Notes under the pieces: generated by a model
The model's input: the letters and a program-made list of their open reading frames with translations, nothing else
Database searches by the model: none
What the model was told of the DNA's origin: nothing
Position numbers and translations under genes: made by a program
In this document: piece after piece, positions 31,265-41,126 of the stretch
Layout of the letters: each line of letters begins with the position of its first letter
Position numbering within the stretch: the first letter of the stretch is position 1
Assembly (NCBI RefSeq): GCF_031085295.1
Contig: NZ_JAVFWO010000006.1
Location: 1-64,000 of the forward strand
Length of the DNA stretch: 64,000 nt
Source: Microbacterium psychrotolerans
Lineage (GTDB): Bacteria > Actinomycetota > Actinomycetes > Actinomycetales > Microbacteriaceae
Direction: 5' to 3'

Positions 31265-34174
31265 TCAGGCGAAGGCCTCGATGGGCGGGCACGCGCACAC
31301 GAGGTTGCGGTCGCCGTAGGCCTGGTCGATGCGGCGCACCGGCGGCCAGTACTTGGTGCGGACCAGCGTGTGCACGGGGTACACGGCGGTCTCGCGCGAG
31401 TACGGGTGGCTCCACTCGCCGGCCACGACGGACTCGGCGGTGTGGGGGGCGTTCACCAGCGGGTTGTCGTCGGCGGGCCACTCCCCCGCCGCGACGCGCT
31501 CGGCCTCGGCTTTGATCGCGATCATCGCCTCGATGAAGCGCTCGATCTCGCCGAGGTCCTCCGACTCGGTCGGCTCGACCATGAGCGTGCCCGCGACCGG
31601 GAACGACATCGTCGGGGCGTGGAAGCCGTAGTCGATGAGCCGCTTGGCGACGTCGTCGACCGTGATCCCGGTCGCCTCGCGCAGCGGCCGCAGATCGAGG
31701 ATGCACTCGTGCGCCACGAGGCCGTCCTTGCCGGTGTAGAGCACGGGGTAGTGCTCGCGCAGGCGTACGGCGATGTAGTTGGCCGCGAGCACCGCCGCGG
31801 CGGTCGCGTCGCGCAGGCCCTCGGCGCCCATCATCCTCACGTAGGCCCACGAGATCGGCAGGATGCCGGCCGAACCGTGCGGGGCGGCGGAGATCGGTCC
31901 GCCGTCGAAGACGCCGCCGGCGTGGTCCCTGCGCTGCGAGAACGGGTGACTCGGCAAGTAGGGCGCGAGGTGCGCCTTCGCGGCGACCGGGCCGACGCCG
32001 GGGCCGCCGCCGCCGTGCGGGATGGCGAACGTCTTGTGCAGGTTCAGGTGCGAGACATCCCCGCCGAGATCTCCGAACCGGGCGTAGCCGAGCAGCGCGT
32101 TGAGGTTCGCGCCGTCGATGTAGACCTGGCCGCCCGCGTCGTGCACGGCCTGCGTGATGTCGAGCACGTCGTGCTCGTACACGCCGTGGGTCGACGGGTA
32201 CGTGATCATGAGCGCGGCAAGCTCGTCCGCGTGCGTCGCGATCTTCGCGCGGAGGTCGTCGAGGTCGACATTGCCGGCGTCGTCGCACGCGACCACGACG
32301 ACGCGCATGCCGGCGAGCACGGCGGAGGCGGCGTTGGTGCCGTGCGCCGACGACGGGATGAGGCAGACCGTGCGCCCCTGATCGCCGTTGGCGCGGTGGT
32401 AGCCGCGGATGGCCATGAGCCCGGCCAGCTCGCCCTGTGAGCCGGCGTTGGGCTGCAGCGAGACCGCGTCGTAGCCGGTGACCTCGGCGAGCCAGACCTC
32501 CAGCTGCTCGATGAGCGCGAGGTAGCCGTGCACGTCGGCCTCGGGCGCGAACGGATGCACGCGCGAGAACTCGGGCCACGACACCGCCGCCATCTCGGTG
32601 GCGGCGTTGAGCTTCATGGTGCACGAGCCCAGCGGGATCATTCCGCGGTCCAGCGCGTAGTCGCGGTCGGAGAGCTGCTTGAGGTAGCGCATCATGGCCG
32701 TCTCGGACCGGTGCGTGTTGAACACCGGGTGCGTGAGGAACTCCTCGACGCGGTGCAGTCCCGACGGGACGCCGGCGAGCGGCTCGGCATCCGCCCACGG
32801 GAGCGTGCGCTCGCCCTGCTCGCCGGCACCGAGGAACTCGTCCTCGGGGAGGCCGAAGGCCCACGCCACGGCCGCGAGGTCGTCGGCAGTGGTGGTCTCG
32901 TCGACCGACACTCCGACCGTCGCGTCGTCCGCCCAGAAGAGCTGGTAGCCGCGCGAGCGGGCGCGCTCGATCACCCGTCGCGACGCACCCGGCGTCGCGA
33001 CCCGGATGGTGTCGAAGAACGCGTCGGAGCGCAGCGACAGGCCGTACGAGCGCAGCCGCGCGGCGAGCGCCCCCGTCTTTCTCGCCACGTCGGTCGCGAT
33101 CGCGCGCAGGCCGTCGGGGCCGTGGTACACCGCATACATCGAGGCCATCACGGCGAGCAGCACCTGCGAGGTGCAGATGTTCGACGTCGCCTTCTCACGG
33201 CGGATGTGCTGCTCGCGCGTCTGCAGCGCGAGGCGGTACGCGGGGTGCCCCGCGGCATCCTGAGAGACGCCGACGAGGCGTCCGGGCAGCTGGCGCTCGA
33301 GTCCCTGGCGCACGGCCATGTAGCCGGCGTGGGGTCCGCCGAAGCCGAGAGGCACGCCGAAGCGCTGCGTCGTGCCCACCGCGACGTCGGCCCCGAACGA
33401 ACCGGGCGAGCGCAGCAGCGTGAGCGCGAGGAGGTCGGCGGCCACGACGACGAGCGCGCCCGTCAGGTGAGCCGCGTCGACGACGCCCGCCGGGTCCCAG
33501 ACGTTGCCCGAGGCGCCCGGGTACTGGATCAGCACGCCGAAGGGTTCGAGGGGCTCACCGGCAGCGTTCTCGAGCAGCGCGCCGTGGGCGAGGTCGAGCT
33601 CGACGAGCTCGATGCCGACCGCCGCCGCGCGATGAGCCAGGAGCGCCTTCGTCTGCGGCATCGTGTCGGTGTCGACGACGAAGACGTTCGACGGCGACTT
33701 CGAGCCCCGGCGCGCGACGAGCATGCCCTCGACGACAGCGGTCGACTCGTCGAGCATCGACGCGTTCGCGGTGGCGAGGCCCGTGAGGTCCGTCACCATC
33801 GTCTGGAAGTTGATGAGCGCCTCCAGGCGCCCCTGCGAGATCTCGGGCTGGTACGGCGTGTACGCGGTGTACCAGGACGGGTTCTCGAGCACGTTGCGCG
33901 CGATCACCGACGGAGTGATCGTGTCCGCGTAGCCGAGGCCGATCATGGGCCGGGCGGTGCGGTTCTGCGACGCCAGCGTCCGCAGCTCGGCGAGCGCCTC
34001 GGCCTCCGTCGCCGCCGGCGGGATGTCGCTCGTCGAGCGCGCCTTGGCATGGATGGATGCCGGCACCGCCGCCCGCACGAGCGCGTCGACGCTGTCGTAG
34101 CCCAGCGCATCGAGCATCGTGCGCTGGGCCGCGGCATCCGTCCCGATGTGGCGATCGACGAAAAGACCCGTCAT
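31265..34174 (-). CDS. gcvP: Glycine dehydrogenase (aminomethyl-transferring), P protein
   Basis: A 969-residue PLP enzyme that decarboxylates glycine and passes the aminomethyl group to GcvH. The PLP lysine is Lys714 in LNLHKTFAIPHGGGGPG. Other signatures: GYADTITPSVIARNVLENP, LEALINFQTMVTDLTGL, GSCTMKLNAATEM, and the C-terminal YWPPVRRIDQAYGDRN. It is a single fused chain, not the split P1/P2 form. Its ATG overlaps the gcvH stop by 4 nt. It lies last in the gcvT-gcvH-gcvP operon, and its stop is about 100 nt from the artefact. Confidence 0.98.
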   Translation of the reverse strand: MTGLFVDRHIGTDAAAQRTMLDALGYDSVDALVRAAVPASIHAKARSTSDIPPAATEAEALAELRTLASQNRTARPMIGLGYADTITPSVIARNVLENPSWYTAYTPYQPEISQGRLEALINFQTMVTDLTGLATANASMLDESTAVVEGMLVARRGSKSPSNVFVVDTDTMPQTKALLAHRAAAVGIELVELDLAHGALLENAAGEPLEPFGVLIQYPGASGNVWDPAGVVDAAHLTGALVVVAADLLALTLLRSPGSFGADVAVGTTQRFGVPLGFGGPHAGYMAVRQGLERQLPGRLVGVSQDAAGHPAYRLALQTREQHIRREKATSNICTSQVLLAVMASMYAVYHGPDGLRAIATDVARKTGALAARLRSYGLSLRSDAFFDTIRVATPGASRRVIERARSRGYQLFWADDATVGVSVDETTTADDLAAVAWAFGLPEDEFLGAGEQGERTLPWADAEPLAGVPSGLHRVEEFLTHPVFNTHRSETAMMRYLKQLSDRDYALDRGMIPLGSCTMKLNAATEMAAVSWPEFSRVHPFAPEADVHGYLALIEQLEVWLAEVTGYDAVSLQPNAGSQGELAGLMAIRGYHRANGDQGRTVCLIPSSAHGTNAASAVLAGMRVVVVACDDAGNVDLDDLRAKIATHADELAALMITYPSTHGVYEHDVLDITQAVHDAGGQVYIDGANLNALLGYARFGDLGGDVSHLNLHKTFAIPHGGGGPGVGPVAAKAHLAPYLPSHPFSQRRDHAGGVFDGGPISAAPHGSAGILPISWAYVRMMGAEGLRDATAAAVLAANYIAVRLREHYPVLYTGKDGLVAHECILDLRPLREATGITVDDVAKRLIDYGFHAPTMSFPVAGTLMVEPTESEDLGEIERFIEAMIAIKAEAERVAAGEWPADDNPLVNAPHTAESVVAGEWSHPYSRETAVYPVHTLVRTKYWPPVRRIDQAYGDRNLVCACPPIEAFA

Positions 34175-34554
34175 TCGTCGCCGCCCGTGAGCGAGATGTA
34201 CGCGTCGCGGTCGAGCAGGTCGGCGACCGCCGCCGGGTCGACCGTGAGCTTGACGAGCCAGCCGGCACCGAACGGATCGGCGTTCACGAGCGACGGGTCG
34301 TCGACGACGGCGTCGTTGACCTCGACGACCTCGCCCGTCAGCGGCGCGTAGAGCTCGCCGACGGACTTGGTGGACTCGATCTCGCCGACGACGGTGGCCG
34401 CGGTCACGTTGCTGCCCACGGCGGGCAGCTCGACGAACACGACGTCGCCGAGCTTGTCGGCCGCGTATGCGGTGATGCCGACGGTCGCGACGTCGCCGTC
34501 GAGGGCGACCCACTCGTGCTCGGCGGTGTACTTGAGGGCGGTGAGGTCGGTCAT
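34171..34554 (-). CDS. gcvH: Glycine cleavage system H protein
   Basis: A 127-residue lipoyl carrier protein. The lipoylated lysine is Lys63 in GEIESTKSVGELYAPLTGEV. It shuttles the aminomethyl group between GcvP and GcvT. ATGA overlaps join it to gcvT upstream and gcvP downstream, so all three are translationally coupled. Confidence 0.98.
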   Translation of the reverse strand: MTDLTALKYTAEHEWVALDGDVATVGITAYAADKLGDVVFVELPAVGSNVTAATVVGEIESTKSVGELYAPLTGEVVEVNDAVVDDPSLVNADPFGAGWLVKLTVDPAAVADLLDRDAYISLTGGDE

Positions 34555-35669
34555 TTGTTCCTCCGGTAGAAGGGCAGTTCGGTCACGGTCGCGGGGATGC
34601 GGGTGCCCCGCACGTCGATGAAGAGGGCAGTGCCGGGCGCGCTCGCCGCCGGCGAGACGAAGGCCATCGCGATGGGATGCCCCAGGGTCGGGCTCAGCGC
34701 GCCGCTGGTGATCTCGCCGACGGGGGTGTCCGCGTCGGTCCCGTCGAACACGGCGTAACCGGCACGTCCCGCGCGCCGGCCCTCGCAGGTGAGACCGACG
34801 AGCACCGGGGCATCGGGCGTCACGACCGCCGCGAGGCCGGCCTTGCCGACGAAGTCGTCCTTGTCGGCCGCCACGACGCGGCCGAGCCCGGCCTGTGCGG
34901 GCACGATGTCGCGTGAGAGCTCGTGGCCGTAGAGCGGCATCCCGGCCTCCAGGCGCAGCGTGTCGCGCGCCGCGAGACCCGCCGGAACAAGTCCGAGCGG
35001 CTCGCCGGCGGCGAGCAGCGCATCCCAGAGCGCCGGCGCGGCGGCGTTCGGGATCAGCAGCTCGAAGCCGTCTTCGCCGGTGTAGCCGGTGCGGGCCACG
35101 AACAGTGGCGCGTCATCGAACGATCCGGACGACCACGCGTAGTAGCCGAGGTCCGCGAAGGAAGGCACCACGTCGGCGATGCCGGCGGTCGCCTCCACGA
35201 CGGCCCGCGCGACCGGGCCCTGCACGGCGATCAGCGACATGTCGTCCGTGTGGTCGTCGAGCTCGGCGTCGAACCCCTCGATGCGCGCGGCGAACGCGCG
35301 GCCGACGGCATCCCGGTTGCCCGCGTTGGCGATGATGAGAAAGCGGCGTTCGGTGATGCGGTACACGATCACGTCGTCGATGATGCCGCCCGAGTCGTCG
35401 AGCACGAGCGAGTACTTCGCCTTACCCACGCGCATCGGCGAGATGGCGCCGGCCAGGGCGTAGTCGAGGAACGCCCCGGCCTGCGGACCCTCGACGCCGA
35501 ACTCGGCCATGTGGGAGATGTCGAAGAGGCCGGCCGCCGTGCGCACCGCGTGGTGCTCGGCGAGATCCGAGCTGTAGCGCACCGGCATGAGCCAGCCGCC
35601 GAAGTCGGTGAACGAGGCGCCGAGCGTCTCGTGGCGGTCGTGCAAGGCAGTCGTGCGGAGTTCTGTCAT
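34551..35669 (-). CDS. gcvT: Glycine cleavage system T protein (aminomethyltransferase)
   Basis: A 372-residue folate-dependent enzyme that releases ammonia and makes methylene-THF. Signatures: FTDFGGWLMPVRYSSDLAEH, GLFDISHMAEFGVEGP, and GYTGEDGFELLIPN. ATG 35667-35669 is the family start; the open frame upstream is the riboswitch region. It is first in the operon and controlled by the glycine riboswitch. Confidence 0.97.
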   Translation of the reverse strand: MTELRTTALHDRHETLGASFTDFGGWLMPVRYSSDLAEHHAVRTAAGLFDISHMAEFGVEGPQAGAFLDYALAGAISPMRVGKAKYSLVLDDSGGIIDDVIVYRITERRFLIIANAGNRDAVGRAFAARIEGFDAELDDHTDDMSLIAVQGPVARAVVEATAGIADVVPSFADLGYYAWSSGSFDDAPLFVARTGYTGEDGFELLIPNAAAPALWDALLAAGEPLGLVPAGLAARDTLRLEAGMPLYGHELSRDIVPAQAGLGRVVAADKDDFVGKAGLAAVVTPDAPVLVGLTCEGRRAGRAGYAVFDGTDADTPVGEITSGALSPTLGHPIAMAFVSPAASAPGTALFIDVRGTRIPATVTELPFYRRNK

Positions 35670-35717
35670 GAGTTCTCCCGGTCGCGGACGGGCAGACGCC
35701 GATCGACGTCTGTGAAC

Positions 35718-35912
35718 TCCCCCTCTGTCATGGGCCTGAGAGCTTCGCCGGATGCGGGGCATCCTGCTTTCACCGTCGGCGGATGTGCGAGCTTCGCTCG
35801 CAATCGCTTTCCAGAGTCGGCCTGCCCGAACGGTACGCGGTACCTGAGAGATTGGCGGGGAGGCTTGCTCCTTCGGTGCTCGGCGATCGCGCTGCCGAGG
35901 CTCTCCCGCCCG
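35718..35912 (-). promoter_or_regulatory. Tandem glycine riboswitch upstream of gcvT
   Basis: Read on the minus strand, two glycine aptamers follow each other. Aptamer I (about 35912-35815) has GGGAGAGCCTCGG, GCACCGAAGGAGCAAGCC and CAATCTCTCAGGTACC. Aptamer II (about 35815-35718) has ACTCTGGAAAGCG, CCGACGGTGAAAGC, CGGCGAAGCTCTCAGGCCC and GACAGAGGGGGAG. These are the conserved gcvT-element blocks. The switch ends about 50 nt before gcvT and probably raises expression when glycine is abundant. The remaining 35670-35717 carries the ribosome binding region (GGGAGA). Confidence 0.93.
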
Positions 35913-35941
35913 GGTGATGGGCCGTATTGACTTGCGCAGCA

Positions 35942-35947
35942 AGCATA
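35942..35947 (-). promoter_or_regulatory. -10-like TATGCT before the glycine riboswitch
   Basis: TATGCT on the minus strand lies about 30 nt before aptamer I and just after the protease stop codon. No clear -35 was found. Confidence 0.35.
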
Positions 35948-35960
35948 GCGGTCACGGCCG

Positions 35961-37133
35961 TCAGCCGACGCAGGACCCCGTCGACACGGTGTTCGAGAGC
36001 GACGGCGCGCGCGCCGCGACGGGATCGAGCTCGGCCATCGTCATCGCGTAGCCGAGGTTCTCGTCGTTCTCGGCGCGCGCGAAGACGACGCCCGCCACCG
36101 CTCCGTCGTCGGTCAGCAGCGGGCCGCCCGAGTTGCCCGGCCGCACGACGGCGTCGAGCGCATAGATCTCGCGCGGATTCCACGACTCGTCGTACACGTC
36201 GGGCACGTTCGCGGTACCCACCGACTCCACCCCCGCCGGGACCATCGTGAACGGCCCGCCGTAGGGGTAGCCCTGAACGGCAGCCGCGTCACCGGGGGCG
36301 AGCGTCGGCGAGAACGGCAGGACGTCGGCGCCCAGGTCGTCCACCGCGATCACGGCGAGGTCGTCGACCGGATCGAAGTAGACGACGCGTCCCTCGCGCG
36401 CCGCCACGCCCGGCAGCTCGACGATCGGGGTGTCGACGCCGGCGACGACATGGGCGTTCGTGACGACGCGGTCCTCGGCGATGACGAACCCGCTCCCGGC
36501 CGATCCGCGCCCGCAGGCGTACGCGTTGCCCGACACGCGGGCGACGGATGCCGCGGCCCGCTGCAGCTCCGGATCGTCCAGGGCCACCGGCGGCGCGGGA
36601 TCCACCGTCCCGGGGCCGAGCAGCTGACCGAGGCCCGGCAGGCTGTCGTTGAGCACCGCGCCGCGCAGCTGGGCCAGTGCCGCCGCGACGGGGTCGGGCG
36701 TGGCCGCCTCGATCCCGCGCAGGATGTTCGACGAGGCGACGGCGGCTGACACGACCGGGATGCCGGCGACGGCGATCGCAGGGGCGACGAAGGCGAGGGC
36801 GAGGATCGCGGCGAGCACGGAGGCGATGCCGCCGAGGAAGCGCTCGATGCCGCGGAGCTTGAGCCGGTCCGCGCCGGAGCGCAGCGCCGAGCCGATGGCG
36901 GCGCCGATCGCGGCACCGGCGAAGACGAGGCCGATCGCGGTGACGAGCACGGCGGGGCCGCGCCAGACGGGCGAGGGCACCCACGTGCTCACCAGCGGGG
37001 TCAGCCAGTAGGCCGCGAACGCACCCGCCGCGAGCCCGGCGAGCGTGCCGATGCTGGCGAAGAAGCCCCGCTGGACCCCGCCGATGCACGCGGCCACAAG
37101 GAGGAGGACGATCAGCACGTCGACGACGATCAT
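35961..37133 (-). CDS. MarP-like membrane serine protease (CvpA + trypsin-like)
   Basis: A 390-residue protein with a four-helix CvpA/colicin-V-like membrane domain (residues 1-130) and a periplasmic chymotrypsin-like protease domain. The triad is His228 (TNAHVV), Asp258 (DPVDDLAVIAV) and Ser335 (RPGNSGGPL). This is the layout of mycobacterial MarP, which protects against acid and oxidative stress by cleaving a peptidoglycan hydrolase. The ATG at 37131-37133 follows AAGGGGTGGGG; a TAGCCT box lies about 35 nt upstream (37168-37173). Confidence 0.92.
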   Translation of the reverse strand: MIVVDVLIVLLLVAACIGGVQRGFFASIGTLAGLAAGAFAAYWLTPLVSTWVPSPVWRGPAVLVTAIGLVFAGAAIGAAIGSALRSGADRLKLRGIERFLGGIASVLAAILALAFVAPAIAVAGIPVVSAAVASSNILRGIEAATPDPVAAALAQLRGAVLNDSLPGLGQLLGPGTVDPAPPVALDDPELQRAAASVARVSGNAYACGRGSAGSGFVIAEDRVVTNAHVVAGVDTPIVELPGVAAREGRVVYFDPVDDLAVIAVDDLGADVLPFSPTLAPGDAAAVQGYPYGGPFTMVPAGVESVGTANVPDVYDESWNPREIYALDAVVRPGNSGGPLLTDDGAVAGVVFARAENDENLGYAMTMAELDPVAARAPSLSNTVSTGSCVG

Positions 37134-37244
37134 CCCCACCCCTTCCGCCGTCAGGACCCGTCTCGACAGGCTACGCATCGTGCCTGGGAGAACGGCCCCG
37201 ACGGCGCCTGCGCGGCGTGTCGGGAAGCGGACGCGGGTGGTGCG

Positions 37245-38107
37245 TCAGGACTGCTTCGCCGCGAGCTCCCTGCGCACCTCATCGCGCAGCATCCCTTGGT
37301 TCTCGGGGTCGGGTGCGGCACCCAGCAACGTCCGCGTGTAGTCCTGCTGCGGGTCGAGGATGACCGTGTCGGCCGGCCCCCGCTCGACGATGTCGCCGCG
37401 ATACATCACGAGGATGTCGTCGGAGAAGTGCCGAGCTGTCGCGAGGTCGTGGGTGATGTAGAGCACGCCCAGATGGTCCTCGCGCTGCAGCTGCGCGAGC
37501 AGGTTCAGCACGCCGAGTCGGATCGACACGTCGAGCATCGAGACGGGCTCGTCGGCGATGATGAACTGCGCTCCGGGCGCGAGAGCCCGCGCGATCGCGA
37601 CGCGCTGGCGCTGACCGCCCGACAGCTCGTGCGGGCGGCGCTCCGCCATCTTGTCGGTCGGCGTCAGGCGCACCCGGTCGAGCAGCTCGAGCACGCGGCG
37701 GCGCACCTCCGCCTTGCCCATCCCCGGGTTGTGGATGCGCAGCGGACGCTCGAGGTGATGCTCGATCGAATGGAACGGGTTGAGCGACGCGAACGGGTCC
37801 TGGAACACCATCTGCACGTCGCCCCGGTAGGCCGCGACCTCGCGACTGCGGTTGCCCGCCGGTCTGCCGTCCAGCAGGATCTGCCCGCTGGTCGGATTCT
37901 CGAGGCGTGCCAGCATCTTGGCGATCGTGGACTTCCCCGAGCCGGACTCCCCCACCAGCGCGATCGTGCGACCGGCCTCGAGCGTGAACGACACGTCCTT
38001 CACCGCGTGGAGGGTGGAGAAGCTCAGACCGCTGCGGAGCCGGAAGTCCTTGACGAGGTTGCGGGCCTCGAGTGTCCGCTGACCGCGCGCGGTGGGTTGC
38101 TGAGCGC

Positions 38108-38111
<4 letters not shown>
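37245..38111 (-). CDS. Opp-type ABC transporter ATP-binding protein (OppF-like)
   Basis: A 288-residue ATPase of the peptide/nickel/oligosaccharide importer class. Walker A GESGSGKST is at 54-62, then FQDPFASLNP (Q-loop), HELSGGQRQRVAIARALA and DEPVSMLDVS. It is the last gene of the operon, and its ATG overlaps the OppD stop by 4 nt. It forms a heterodimer with the OppD-like ATPase. The ~130-nt gap to the MarP-like gene holds no clear terminator. Confidence 0.93.
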
Positions 38112-39003
<892 letters not shown>

Positions 39004-39007
<4 letters not shown>

Positions 39008-40095
39008 GCCTCGGCTCCGTTCGGGGTGCGGATCGACTCGACGCCGCGTCCGGCGCGCTTCGCCTTGCGCACGCGCCGCGCGTTCTCCGGGGCGAGCCGG
39101 AGCTTGGGGTTGATGATCTCGTCGATCGAGAAGTTGATCAGCGACAGACCGGCGCCGAGCAGCGCGATCATCAGCCCGGGCGGAACGAACCACCACCAGG
39201 CGCCGGTCCCGAGCGCCTGCCCCGTCTGCGCGTCGTTGAGCATCGTGCCCCAGGTGATGGATCCGGTGGGTCCGAGTCCGAGGTACGACAGGCCTGCCTC
39301 GCCGAGGATGGCGAAGATGATCGCGAACAGGAACTGGGCGGCGAGGAGGGGCAGCAGGTTGGGCAGGATCTCGACGCGGATGATGCGCGTCGTCTTCTCC
39401 CCCGCCACGCGACTCGCGGCGACATAGTCACGTGACCGCAGCGAGCGCGCCTGCGCCCGGAGGACGACCGCCGAGCCGGCCCACCCGGTGATGCCGAGGA
39501 CGACGGCCACCAGCATCCAGCTCCGGCCAGGGATGTAGGTGGCGATCACCATGACGAGGGGCAGGCCGGGGATGACGAGCATGATGTTGGTGAACAGCGA
39601 CAGGATCTCGTCCCACCAGCCGCCCTTGTAGCCGGCGATGATGCCGAAGACGATCGACAGGATGAGCGCGATCATGCCCGCGGTGATGCCGACCATGAGC
39701 GACCCTCGGGTGCCCCACGCCAGCTGGGCCAGGACGTCGTAGCCCAGCTTCGTCGTGCCGAGGAGATGCTCTGGGCTCGGCGGGGACAGCGCCGGGTTGT
39801 CGGAGTCCATCGGGTCCTGGCAGAACAGCGGCCCGAGGATGCCGAAGAGCACGATCCCGGCGACGATGATGAGGCCGAGTGCGAGCTTGAGCGACATCCG
39901 CGGCAGGAGCTGCCGGATGCCGCGCCGGGCGGCGGACGCCTCGTCCCGGGCCGCGATCACCTCGGCGTCGACGGGCGGCGTCATGAGCGCGCCGGGGGCG
40001 ACGATGGCAGGGTCGATGGTGCGATCGGAGAGCGTCTCGGGGGCGCTCTCGAGATCGCTGGTCGACGGTTCGGTCACTTCGACCCTCTCAGACAT
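39004..40095 (-). CDS. Opp-type ABC transporter permease (OppC-like)
   Basis: A 363-residue inner membrane subunit. A ~65-residue hydrophilic N-terminus precedes the first helix. Family marks are FGILGPLFCQDP, HLLGTTKLGYDVLAQLAWGTRGSL-like spacing, and the EAA loop YVAASRVAGEKTTRIIRVEI. Its start overlaps the OppB stop by 8 nt. Confidence 0.93.
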
Positions 40096-41083
40096 TGTGA
40101 CGCGCTCTCGGGTCGATGAATCCGTAGACGATGTCCATGATGAAGTTCGCCGCGAGCACGGCGACCGTGATCACGAGGAACACGCCCTGCATGAGCGCAT
40201 AGTCGCTGTTCTGCACGGACTGGATCATGAGCTTGCCGATGCCGGGGTAGGTGAACACCTGCTCCATCACGATGGAGCCGGCCACGACGAAGCCGAGCGA
40301 GATGCTGAAGCCGGCGATGGACGGGATCGCCGCGTTGCGCGTGGCATAGGTGCGGAGGATGCGCATCGGCTTCAGCCCCTTGGCCTCGGCCGTGACGATG
40401 TAGTCCTCCGACACGGTCGAGACCATCATGTTGCGCATGCCGAGCAGCCACCCGCCGACCGAGCTGAGGACGATGGTGAGGGCCGGGAGGAACCCGTGAT
40501 AGATCGCGCTGCCGATGAAGTCCCAGCTCCACTCCGGGCCGTCCGGGAACTCCCAGACGTCGTAGCCGCCGAAGATCGGGAAGATGCCGAGCGCGACCGA
40601 GAAGATCGCGACCAGCACCAGCGCCAGCCAGAAGTACGGGATCGACTGCAGCACGGTCGTGAAGGGCACGAGGTGATCGACCCAGGTGCCGCGCCGCCAG
40701 CCCACCCAGGCGCCGATGCCGACGCCGAGCACGAACGAGATGACGGTGGCGAGGCCCACCAGGATGACCGTCCACGGCAGCGCCGCGGCGATGAGCTCGG
40801 TCACCGGGGTCGGGTACTTCGTGACCGAGACGCCCAGGTCGCCCTGGAGCATCCGGCCCCAGTACGCGACGTACTGCTCCCACATCGACGACGAGTCGCC
40901 GCCGAGCAGGGCCTTGATGTTGCGGACGGTCGTCTCGTTGAGCTCGCCGCCCGCCCGCTGCATCTTCGCGAGGAGGATGTCGGCGGGATCACCGGGCAGA
41001 AGCCTCGGCAGGAGGAAGTTGAGGGAGATCGTCGCCCACAGTGTCACCACATAGAACGCGATCCGCCGCGCATAGAACTTCAT
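40088..41083 (-). CDS. Opp-type ABC transporter permease (OppB-like)
   Basis: A 331-residue permease beginning MKFYARRIAFYVVTLWATIS, with the pattern NFLLPRLLPGDP, then GDLGVSVTKYPTPV and the EAA loop EDYIVTAEAKGLKPMRIL. The long insertion between the first helix and GDLG (LLGGDSSSMWEQYVAYWGRM) is typical of members that carry oligosaccharides rather than peptides, so a sugar substrate is possible. Confidence 0.93.
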   Translation of the reverse strand: MKFYARRIAFYVVTLWATISLNFLLPRLLPGDPADILLAKMQRAGGELNETTVRNIKALLGGDSSSMWEQYVAYWGRMLQGDLGVSVTKYPTPVTELIAAALPWTVILVGLATVISFVLGVGIGAWVGWRRGTWVDHLVPFTTVLQSIPYFWLALVLVAIFSVALGIFPIFGGYDVWEFPDGPEWSWDFIGSAIYHGFLPALTIVLSSVGGWLLGMRNMMVSTVSEDYIVTAEAKGLKPMRILRTYATRNAAIPSIAGFSISLGFVVAGSIVMEQVFTYPGIGKLMIQSVQNSDYALMQGVFLVITVAVLAANFIMDIVYGFIDPRARHNV

Positions 41084-41126
41084 TGCGGCCTGCTCCTCCG
41101 TGCCGCGGCCTCTGCCCGGTTCTGCA

